A DNA stretch of 5,592 nt from Methanobrevibacter sp. (GTDB lineage Archaea > Methanobacteriota > Methanobacteria > Methanobacteriales > Methanobacteriaceae), in contig JAITOM010000104.1 in the NCBI GenBank assembly GCA_031289975.1, positions 1 to 5,592 on the forward strand. The letters are read 5' to 3'. Below, piece after piece: positions 1 to 5,458 of this stretch. Made by a program: the position numbers and the translations under genes. The notes under the pieces were generated by a model that saw only the letters and a program-made list of their open reading frames with translations, was not told the DNA's origin and ran no database searches. Numbering within the stretch: the first letter of the stretch is position 1; every line of letters starts with the position of its first letter.

Positions 1-46
1 TGTGAGAATTTTTTTCTAATTCCATATACTACTATATATCAGTATT

Positions 47-58
47 AGTATATATACT
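47..58. promoter_or_regulatory. Palindromic TATA-like element near left edge
   Basis: The 12 bases agtatatatact form a perfect palindrome inside a TA-rich stretch (about 27-60). This resembles an archaeal TATA box. There is no gene on the plus strand for it to serve, so if real it would most likely drive a minus-strand gene beginning beyond the left edge of the window. It lies in a stretch of A/T-rich DNA where such words occur by chance, so the call is weak. Confidence 0.2.
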
Positions 59-93
59 TTTCGCTTTTAGTTACAAAAATTCATCTACAACTT

Positions 94-106
94 AAAAAAT
101 AGAAAA
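94..106 (-). terminator. Possible oligo-T terminator of the DUF1611 gene
   Basis: Read on the minus strand, this stretch is TTTTCTATTTTTT and lies about 60 bases past the stop codon at 165. Archaeal RNA polymerase can terminate at oligo-T tracts without a strong hairpin, which fits. A short inverted repeat (tcaca 118-122 and tgtga 133-137) lies between stop and tract but is too weak to count as a hairpin terminator. T tracts are common in DNA of this composition. Confidence 0.25.
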
Positions 107-164
107 TTTTTTTGAAGTCACAGTTTTCTTTTTGTGATTATGATAAAATCTTATAATGTTATTT

Positions 165-1220
165 TTAATTATTTTTATTATTCAAGTAATCTAAAATACT
201 ATCTAAAAGTATTTTTGCCCCCATATTTTTAATATCGGCCACAGGTAAGTTATATTTTGAAAAATCATCGAGAGTTATATTATCATCGGCATTAATTAAG
301 TTTATAGATAAAGCAATTACTTTCGTTGGTTCAACTGCTTCAATAGCTTTAATTTCATGATCAATTCCTCGTGGATACCTATAAGGATGATTTGGTCTAT
401 GACAAACTATTGTAGCATCTGGTGCAGCACCAATTAATATAGAAGCTGATAGTCCCCGAGGATGAGGATTTTTAACCTCAGTTAAACTTGATTGTCCTTC
501 AATAAAAATTATTTCAGGGGATTTCTTTTCTTCAACAGTTTTTATTGCTTGTAATATTGCAGAACTAATATCCATAGCTGAAAGACTTCCTGCCCTAAAA
601 TTCATGTCAGTTGGTTTTTCTATTCCCATTTCATCAGTAGATATGATTCCTACATTGATTCCTCTTTTTATAGCTTCTTTTCCTAACAATCTTGTTGTGG
701 TTCTTTTACCACATTCTTGAGAAGTTCCTCCAACAAAAACAATTGATGCTTTTGGTTTATATGATATTTTAGGTAAAATTTCACAACATTTTTCTGGTCT
801 AATTCCAAAGATTTTCTCAATAATATCTAAACGGGGATTAATTTCTTTTAAGATAACATTTTTATCTTTTGCTAACTTTAACAAAGATGGATTTTCCATT
901 AATGGAAGTGATCTAAACGAAGATACAACATTTTTTCCTGTTGAAATAGCTTGAACCGCATACATTAATGCTGTTCCTTCTGCACCTATTGGTAACATGA
1001 TAGCTACGGTTTTAGCATCTGTACTTTTAATTAGAGATAAAAGATCTGGTGAAACATTAGATCCACAAAAAGATTTTTTTTGCTTTTGTTCATCATTATC
1101 CACAAACCCAACAGCTCTAATCCCTTCAAAATTGGAAAATTTCTCTCCTCCCCCACCACATCCAATTATTATATATGGATTAAGTTCTTGAAGTTCTTTA
1201 ACTGAGCGTATAGTATACAA
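165..1220 (-). CDS. DUF1611 / COG3367 family protein (Rossmann-like plus P-loop domains)
   Basis: A 351-residue protein of the DUF1611 family. The N-terminal half is Rossmann-like with a glycine-rich turn (IIIGCGGGG, residues 17-25). The C-terminal half carries a P-loop (GGTSQECGKRTTT, residues 164-176, with Lys172) and a Walker-B-like strand leading into EGQSSL (residues 241-246), followed by APDATIVCHRPN, a stretch typical of the family. The start is TTG. It is the only start that keeps the glycine-rich turn (the next Met is residue 75), and AAGATGTGAT, matching 8 of 10 bases of AGGAGGTGAT, lies 3 bases upstream. From the literature as I recall it, one branch of this family (DgcN) is a D-glutamate N-acetyltransferase paired with DgcA. 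No DgcA-like neighbour is visible, so that function cannot be transferred here. The gene is transcribed alone, divergently from the ftr-containing operon. Family assignment is fairly sure; substrate unknown. Confidence 0.85.
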   Translation of the reverse strand: MYTIRSVKELQELNPYIIIGCGGGGEKFSNFEGIRAVGFVDNDEQKQKKSFCGSNVSPDLLSLIKSTDAKTVAIMLPIGAEGTALMYAVQAISTGKNVVSSFRSLPLMENPSLLKLAKDKNVILKEINPRLDIIEKIFGIRPEKCCEILPKISYKPKASIVFVGGTSQECGKRTTTRLLGKEAIKRGINVGIISTDEMGIEKPTDMNFRAGSLSAMDISSAILQAIKTVEEKKSPEIIFIEGQSSLTEVKNPHPRGLSASILIGAAPDATIVCHRPNHPYRYPRGIDHEIKAIEAVEPTKVIALSINLINADDNITLDDFSKYNLPVADIKNMGAKILLDSILDYLNNKNN

Positions 1221-1223
1221 AAA

Positions 1224-1233
1224 ATCACATCTT
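1224..1233 (-). promoter_or_regulatory. Shine-Dalgarno site fixing the TTG start of the DUF1611 gene
   Basis: Read on the minus strand the sequence is AAGATGTGAT, 8 of 10 matches to the archaeal anti-SD complement AGGAGGTGAT, ending 3 bases before the TTG at 1220-1218. It supports the unusual start codon, since an ATG two bases into the motif's core runs straight into TGA. Confidence 0.6.
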
Positions 1234-1850
1234 ATTTGTCTTTAATTAATAATAACTTGATTTTAATCATTGAATGATTTTATATTCATCCAAATAATAC
1301 AGAACACATATTATAAACATCGATGAATACAAGATATTATTATTAATTAAATATACAATTTATTCATTATATGTAAATATAAACTTCTAAAATATATAAT
1401 CATTAATGGAAAATCTCTTAAATTTTAAAATGATAATTTTTTTATTAAGTTATTTAATTTTAAATATTACTTCATTAAGATCTGTAATTTTAAATTTTAA
1501 ATAATATGAGTATATTTTAATTAATATAAATAATTTAAATTAATATTTTTTAATAATATTTATTTTTAAAAAAATTATTTATTAAAAACTTTATCAAAAT
1601 CACTATAAATAAAATTAAATAAAAATATATAGTTTAATACTAAAAGTTTGATAAAAATAAATTATTAATATTTTTATTTATTATTCATATAATTTATTTA
1701 TAATTTGTATTTTATAAACTAATAAATAGTTTAAATAATATTTTTAATAATAAAGGCTATTTAAATCTTAAATTATAAAATAAGATATTTCATTATTAAA
1801 TAAATCTTTATAATTATTTTCAAACTTTAAGATTTAAACTATAATTAAAA
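1234..1850. other. Extremely A+T-rich divergent spacer without a gene
   Basis: No credible gene is seen between the two divergent genes. By direct count only 58 of 600 bases in 1261-1860 are G or C, and only 14 of 240 in 1501-1740. Several A/T-only inverted repeats are present: arms tttaataa/ttattaaa at 1549-1556 and 1579-1586, arms ataaaaata/tatttttat at 1651-1659 and 1669-1677, and taaact/agttta at 1715-1720 and 1728-1733. All are of a kind expected by chance at this composition. The outer ends should contain the two divergent promoters. Long A/T-rich spacers are usual in Methanobrevibacter-like genomes. Confidence 0.7.
1278..1285 (-). promoter_or_regulatory. Candidate TATA box for the DUF1611 gene
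   Basis: The minus strand reads ATATAAAA here. Transcription starting about 25 bases downstream would begin near 1256 and give a leader of roughly 35 bases that includes the Shine-Dalgarno site. Many other TATA-like words occur in this A/T-rich spacer, so the choice rests on spacing only. Confidence 0.3.
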
Positions 1851-1858
1851 TTTATATA
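1851..1858 (+). promoter_or_regulatory. TATA box of the MurG-like / HAD / Ftr operon
   Basis: The sequence tttatata matches the archaeal TATA consensus and is preceded by an A-rich stretch (aattaaaa) that could serve as BRE. With the usual spacing of about 25 bases from the box centre, transcription would begin near 1880, leaving a leader of about 10 bases before the ATG at 1890. Only a partial Shine-Dalgarno (tgat at 1883-1886, 3 bases before ATG) fits in that space, so translation may be nearly leaderless. Confidence 0.5.
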
Positions 1859-1889
1859 TATTAACAAAAAATATCCACATATTGATAAA

Positions 1890-2969
1890 ATGAAAGCATT
1901 GATTGTTATTACTGGAAGAGGAATGGGTGGAGATGCTGTGAATGCACTGAATATTATTAAATCATTAGAAGATATAAATATTCAATGCGAAATAGCTTTA
2001 GATGTTAATGCATCAGGATTATTATTTAAAAAAAATGGTTATTCATGGCATAAAGTTCCTGTACCTCAAGCAGGAGGTCATGCAGCCACCAAATTAAATA
2101 TAATAAAAGCAGGGATAAAAACATTGAATGCAGTTTTCAAAACAAGAAATTTAATTAAAAAATTAAAGGTTGATATTGTTGTTGGAGTAATCGGTGGAGG
2201 AGCCATTGTAGGTTGTATTTCAGCTAAATTAGCAAAAATTCCAGCTGTTGGAATAATTGATACTCCATTAGATACAAAAATTTGTACAAAATTAAATGAA
2301 TGTATTGTTTTACCAGAAGCAGGATTGTTTAAACAAAAAATTATTCCTAAAAATGTTCATAAATCCTATTTTCCATTGACAAAAAGGATTGGAAAAGGTG
2401 ATATTGAAAAAGCAATAGCAAAAATTAAGGAACTTGATAAAAATAAAATATTTGATGAAACCAAACCAAGCCTACTTTTTTCTTCTGGTTCTTCCTTATT
2501 TAAAGGAACCATGATATGCTTATCTAATTATTGTAAATATCTAAAAGAAAATAATAGGTTAAATGATTATAACCTCATTTTAATCGGTACCCCTCTTAAA
2601 GAAGAATATTTAAACTTAATAGATGAAAAACAAGTTATTAACTTAAAATACATAAATTGGATAAATGATCTTTACGAATTAATTGATTTAGCTATTTTAA
2701 CAGATGATGGTGTAATGATTCAAGAATCTATTGCTTGTGAACTTCCAGCTGTTGCATTAACAAGGGTGAAATATGGAAGATATCATAATATGGAAAGCAT
2801 ATTTTCAGGTGCAATTTTAGAATCAGAATTAGATCAAGGTAATAATAAAATTGATGAAGCTTTAAGAAATTTAGATAATTTAAAAAATAATTCAAAGAAG
2901 TATGGCAAAGAAATTATATCTGCGGGTGAAAAAATAGCTAAAATTATTCGCAAAGAAGCTGAAAAATAA
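1890..2969 (+). CDS. MurG-like (GT28 family, GT-B fold) glycosyltransferase
   Basis: A 359-residue protein with the two-domain plan of MurG-type glycosyltransferases, which move a sugar from a nucleotide donor to an acceptor, usually at the inner membrane face. The glycine-rich loop near the N-terminus (GRGMGGDAVNA, residues 9-19) stands where MurG has its GGTGGH loop. IVVGVIGGGAIVGCISAKLA (residues 96-115) matches the MurG stretch VVGFGGY plus the following helix. LLFSSGSSLFKGT (195-207) opens the C-terminal domain, and DDGVMIQESIACELPAVAL (272-290) with RYHNME (297-302) corresponds to the donor-binding SRAG..T..E....G.P....P segment. Length is close to bacterial MurG. No signal peptide or clear membrane helix is seen. 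It is the first gene of the operon; the next starts 54 bases on. Candidates for its role include pseudomurein or glycolipid synthesis, or glycosylation of a small molecule. Fold family is fairly sure; donor and acceptor unknown. Confidence 0.75.
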   Translation: MKALIVITGRGMGGDAVNALNIIKSLEDINIQCEIALDVNASGLLFKKNGYSWHKVPVPQAGGHAATKLNIIKAGIKTLNAVFKTRNLIKKLKVDIVVGVIGGGAIVGCISAKLAKIPAVGIIDTPLDTKICTKLNECIVLPEAGLFKQKIIPKNVHKSYFPLTKRIGKGDIEKAIAKIKELDKNKIFDETKPSLLFSSGSSLFKGTMICLSNYCKYLKENNRLNDYNLILIGTPLKEEYLNLIDEKQVINLKYINWINDLYELIDLAILTDDGVMIQESIACELPAVALTRVKYGRYHNMESIFSGAILESELDQGNNKIDEALRNLDNLKNNSKKYGKEIISAGEKIAKIIRKEAEK

Positions 2970-3009
2970 TTTAATTTAAATAATAACTTGTTGAACTATA
3001 TATGCTTAG

Positions 3010-3019
3010 AGGAGATGTG
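3010..3019 (+). promoter_or_regulatory. Shine-Dalgarno site for the TTG start of the HAD gene
   Basis: The sequence AGGAGATGTG matches AGGAGGTGAT at 7 of 10 positions and ends 4 bases before the TTG at 3024. The ATG overlapping this site (3015-3017) is followed after one codon by TAA in the same frame, so TTG is the only workable start. Confidence 0.65.
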
Positions 3020-3023
3020 TTAA

Positions 3024-4058
3024 TTGATTAAAAAGGCATTTATAACTGATTGTGAAGGGCCTATATCTTTAAATGATAATGCTTATGAGCTTTGCAAAGA
3101 ATTTATTCCTGATGGTGATGAATTTTTCAAAGTTGTAAGTAGTTTTGATGATTATTTAGTAAGTGTTAATCATGAAAACTATAATGCTGGTGATACCTTA
3201 AAATTAATAGCTCCATTTTTAAAAGCTTATGGACTTAACAATGAAAAAATTTTTGATTTTTCTAAGAAAAATTTATCTTTAGTCAATGGTGCAAAAGAAA
3301 CTATGAATTATGCAAAGAAGAATATAATTTCGTATATAGTTAGTACAAGTTATGGTCAATATATTGAAAGCCTATCCAATAATATTAACTTTCCATTTCA
3401 AAATACATTTTACACATCATTGAATCTACTATTATATGGTTCAATCAAAAATGATGAAAAAAATTTATTGTTATCATTTAAAGATGAAATTTTAAATGGT
3501 GATTTTAATCGCAACTATGAGATTTTCTTTAAAGAAATTCCTAAATTAGAGGCATATAAAATAATTGAAAATACAAAAACCATTGGTGGTTTAGGTAAAA
3601 AAATAGCTATTGATAAAATAATAACAAAAGAAGATTTACTTACTAAGGGTGTAATGTATGTTGGAGATAGTATAACTGATGTTGAACCATTAAGATTTGT
3701 TCGTGAAAATGAGGGATTAGCTATTTCATTCAATGGAAATGAATTTGCCTTAAAAGAATCTGAAGTGATTGTAGTCTCTGATGATACAGTTGTAACTTCA
3801 ATTTTATTAGATTTATTTGGAAGATACAATAAGAATTATTGTTTAGAATTTATAAAAACATATTCCTATGATCCTCAAAAAGCTTTTGAAAATTTGAGAA
3901 TGAATTTTTCCTTAATGGACAAGTTTAGAGAAGTTTTTAAGGATAAAGAAATTCCAATAATTGAGATTATTGATGATGATAACTTTGATTATCTTCTTGA
4001 GAAGAGTATGGAAATGAGAAAGAAGATTCGAGGCAATAATATTGGAGAACTTTCTTAA
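3024..4058 (+). CDS. HAD-superfamily phosphatase-like protein, archaeal COG4030 type (often annotated EhaR)
   Basis: A 344-residue soluble protein with recognisable HAD motifs. Motif I is TDCEGP (Asp9, with Glu11 where most HAD phosphatases have a second Asp). Motif II is VSTS (106-109). A lysine for motif III is available in GLGKK (189-193). Motif IV is MYVGDSITD (211-219, Asp215 and Asp219). The segment between motifs I and II holds a cap-like insert and the C-terminal 80 residues extend past the core. The opening, FITDCEGPISLNDNAYELC, fits what I recall of an archaeal family, COG4030, found in methanogens, where it is often labelled energy-converting hydrogenase A subunit R. That label comes from gene neighbourhood rather than from a demonstrated hydrogenase role, and no eha genes are visible here. 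The start is TTG behind a good Shine-Dalgarno. It lies 54 bases after the MurG-like gene and 39 bases before ftr, so co-transcription is likely. HAD membership is sure; substrate unknown. Confidence 0.8.
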   Translation: MIKKAFITDCEGPISLNDNAYELCKEFIPDGDEFFKVVSSFDDYLVSVNHENYNAGDTLKLIAPFLKAYGLNNEKIFDFSKKNLSLVNGAKETMNYAKKNIISYIVSTSYGQYIESLSNNINFPFQNTFYTSLNLLLYGSIKNDEKNLLLSFKDEILNGDFNRNYEIFFKEIPKLEAYKIIENTKTIGGLGKKIAIDKIITKEDLLTKGVMYVGDSITDVEPLRFVRENEGLAISFNGNEFALKESEVIVVSDDTVVTSILLDLFGRYNKNYCLEFIKTYSYDPQKAFENLRMNFSLMDKFREVFKDKEIPIIEIIDDDNFDYLLEKSMEMRKKIRGNNIGELS

Positions 4059-4088
4059 TAATATTTTTTAGAGTATAATTAATTGAGT

Positions 4089-4092
4089 GGAG
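4089..4092 (+). promoter_or_regulatory. Shine-Dalgarno (GGAG) deciding the ATG start of ftr
   Basis: GGAG lies 5 bases before ATG 4098. An in-frame TTG at 4083 would add five residues (MSGDL) but has no GGAG upstream, and the site itself would then lie inside the coding region. The ATG also gives an N-terminus (MSYNKVEDTFFEAF) that lines up with known Ftr proteins. Confidence 0.6.
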
Positions 4093-4097
4093 ATTTA

Positions 4098-4997
4098 ATG
4101 TCATATAATAAAGTAGAAGATACCTTTTTTGAGGCATTCGATGGAATTTATACAAGGTTACTTATAACTGCTGATGATAAGGATACATTAAAACAAGCAG
4201 CTTATGATTCAACAGCTACACCTGGAGCTGTTATTGGAAGAATTGAAGGTGGAGTTGAGGGTTTTATTGATGAAAATAAAACTCCAGATAATAGAATTGG
4301 TGCTATTGCTCAATATTGGTTTAATTCTCATGATTTAAAAAAATTTGAAATTGAATTGTCCTATAGAATACGTCAAGATATTCTTGTTAAACCATTTACC
4401 TCTGTTTTTAATTTAACTCCTAATCCTAAAGGATTTATTAATATGATGAAACATGTTGGAAATTGTGGTGATGGTTACCAATGGGAAGAGAAAATCTCTG
4501 ATAGGAATATGATTAATATCCCAATAGCTGTTCCAGATTTCAAAATAGAGCATGAAATAGCTTACTCTGAAGGAATTATGGGTGCTAACTTTTGGTATAT
4601 GTGTAATGAGAAGAAAGCTGTTGTTGAAGCAGGACGAATAATTATTGAAGCTATTAATGATATTGAAGGAGTTATAACTCCTTTTGGAATATGTTCTGCT
4701 GCTTCTAAAGTTAAAACTAATTATCCTTGGATTGGTCCTACAACTAACCATCCATATTGTCCATCACTAAAAAAAAGGCTTGTGAATGAATCTAAAGTTC
4801 CAGATAATGTTAAATATATTCCTGAAATTGTTGTTAATGGTGTTAATAAAGAAAGTATTAATAAAGCTATTAAAATAGCTATTGATTCTATTGTTGATAG
4901 AGAAGATATTGTAAAGATTTCAGCGGGTAACTTTAATGGTGAGTTAGGAAATTATAATTTTAAATTACTTGATATTTTAAATACAAATAAAATATAG
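4098..4997 (+). CDS. ftr: Formylmethanofuran--tetrahydromethanopterin N-formyltransferase, FtrII-type paralogue
   Basis: Ftr transfers the formyl group from formylmethanofuran to N5 of tetrahydromethanopterin, the second step of methanogenesis from CO2, in the cytoplasm. The 299-residue product (from ATG 4098) has the usual family length (about 297). It lines up end to end with Methanopyrus kandleri Ftr as I remember it: VEDTFFEAF (6-14) at the N-terminus, GDGYQ (124-128), SAASKV (200-205), TTNHPYCPS (215-223), PEIVVNGVN (242-250) and VKISAGNFNGELGNY (272-286). Glu243 corresponds to the catalytic Glu245 of the M. kandleri enzyme. It lacks the PFPGG stretch of the classical enzyme, reading TPFGICSAASK instead, and has IGPTTNHPYCP, which I associate with the second, FtrII-type paralogue. 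Whether it is a true formyltransferase or a specialised paralogue cannot be decided here. It is the last gene of the operon, followed by two hairpins. Family is sure; the FtrII assignment is likely. Confidence 0.9.
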   Translation: MSYNKVEDTFFEAFDGIYTRLLITADDKDTLKQAAYDSTATPGAVIGRIEGGVEGFIDENKTPDNRIGAIAQYWFNSHDLKKFEIELSYRIRQDILVKPFTSVFNLTPNPKGFINMMKHVGNCGDGYQWEEKISDRNMINIPIAVPDFKIEHEIAYSEGIMGANFWYMCNEKKAVVEAGRIIIEAINDIEGVITPFGICSAASKVKTNYPWIGPTTNHPYCPSLKKRLVNESKVPDNVKYIPEIVVNGVNKESINKAIKIAIDSIVDREDIVKISAGNFNGELGNYNFKLLDILNTNKI

Positions 4998-5017
4998 TCA
5001 TATTTAATTATAGTTAA

Positions 5018-5070
5018 ATTTCAAGTGCAAATATTAATGTTGAGACATAGATTTCAAGTGTAAATATTAA
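5018..5070. repeat. Pair of 20-base direct repeats just after ftr
   Basis: The unit atttcaagtgcaaatattaa at 5018-5037 recurs at 5051-5070 with one change (c to t at position 11), so 19 of 20 bases agree; unit start-to-start distance is 33 bases. A near-inverted word also brackets the pair (tatagttaa at 5009-5017 and ttaaactata at 5067-5076). With two copies only, this is not a CRISPR array. It could be a protein-binding pair or the trace of a local duplication. Confidence 0.6.
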
Positions 5071-5102
5071 ACTATAGTGTATGAAATAATGTTTGTAAGT
5101 AA

Positions 5103-5121
5103 AGAAAAACTTCGTTTTTCT
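5103..5121 (+). terminator. Perfect hairpin, first of two after ftr
   Basis: The arms agaaaaac (5103-5110) and gtttttct (5114-5121) pair perfectly over 8 bases with a ttc loop. It lies 105 bases past the ftr stop. The right arm supplies a T5 run. It could end or stabilise the operon transcript. The hairpin is symmetrical, so strand is assigned from gene context only. Confidence 0.4.
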
Positions 5122-5122
5122 A

Positions 5123-5143
5123 AGTGAAATAAAAAATTTCACT
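5123..5143 (+). terminator. Perfect hairpin, second of two after ftr
   Basis: The arms agtgaaat (5123-5130) and atttcact (5136-5143) pair perfectly over 8 bases around a loop of five A. It starts one base after the preceding hairpin ends. No T tract follows directly, so by itself it is not a classical terminator; together with the first it may protect a 3' end. Confidence 0.35.
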
Positions 5144-5257
5144 AAAGAGAGCAAGACATAATCCTATAAGACATTAAATTCCTTTATTTTTCATTAACAT
5201 TATCTTATTCAGATTATATTTTAATTTCAAGCATCCTATCCAATTTTCATTCATTAA

Positions 5258-5266
5258 TTTTTTTTT
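5258..5266 (+). terminator. T9 tract, possible archaeal terminator
   Basis: A run of nine T is the longest T tract downstream of the operon, about 260 bases past ftr. Archaeal termination commonly uses such tracts without a hairpin, so it is a plausible final stop for read-through transcripts. Confidence 0.3.
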
Positions 5267-5458
5267 ATGCATTGTTTGATTCGGTGAATTGATTTATAGA
5301 TTATTCAATCTTGAACACTTAAAAGTTTCATTATTGAAATTCAATTAGGAAACTGGAAATCTTAGATTTTATTAACTTATCTTCGATAACAAATCTTGAT
5401 TTTTTAAATAATATAATTTATGTGGCGTGTGAAGTTTAAATAATTTTTATAGTGGTTT

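Noticed and set aside
997..1191. Plus-strand open frame of 64 codons
   Set aside because: It lies wholly antisense to the DUF1611 gene, has no Shine-Dalgarno support, and its residue mix reflects the other strand's coding.
1406..1504. 32-codon hydrophobic open frame in the divergent spacer (starts MENLLNFKMII)
   Set aside because: No Shine-Dalgarno, and a Leu/Ile/Phe/Asn-rich product is what random A/T-rich DNA yields. A TATA-like word just upstream is one of many in the spacer.
1234..1850. Replication origin in the A/T-rich spacer
   Set aside because: No Orc1/Cdc6-type origin boxes with G-rich ends are visible and no cdc6 gene is nearby; A/T richness alone is not enough.
2996..3003. TATA-like word ctatatat between the MurG-like and HAD genes
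   Set aside because: A start 25 bases downstream would fall at or past the TTG and remove the strong Shine-Dalgarno from the transcript, so operon read-through is the better reading.
3515..3829. Minus-strand open frame of 104 codons
   Set aside because: Antisense to the HAD gene, which has clear family motifs in the same region.
4083..4097. Upstream TTG start for ftr
   Set aside because: It lacks a Shine-Dalgarno of its own and the GGAG at 4089-4092 is well placed for the ATG at 4098.
3967..4155. Minus-strand open frame of 62 codons
   Set aside because: Antisense across the HAD-ftr junction; no homology or translation signal seen.
4413..4751. Minus-strand open frame of 112 codons
   Set aside because: Antisense to the conserved core of ftr; the Ser/Asn/Arg-rich product is a typical shadow translation.
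5018..5070. CRISPR array
   Set aside because: Only two repeat copies with a 13-base gap between them, far too short for a spacer, and no cas genes in the window.
5174..5272. 32-codon minus-strand open frame (starts MHKKKLMNENW)
   Set aside because: Lys/Asn-rich product expected from A/T-rich DNA, no Shine-Dalgarno, no recognised family. A TATA-like word near 5290-5298 would allow a leaderless transcript but is weak evidence.
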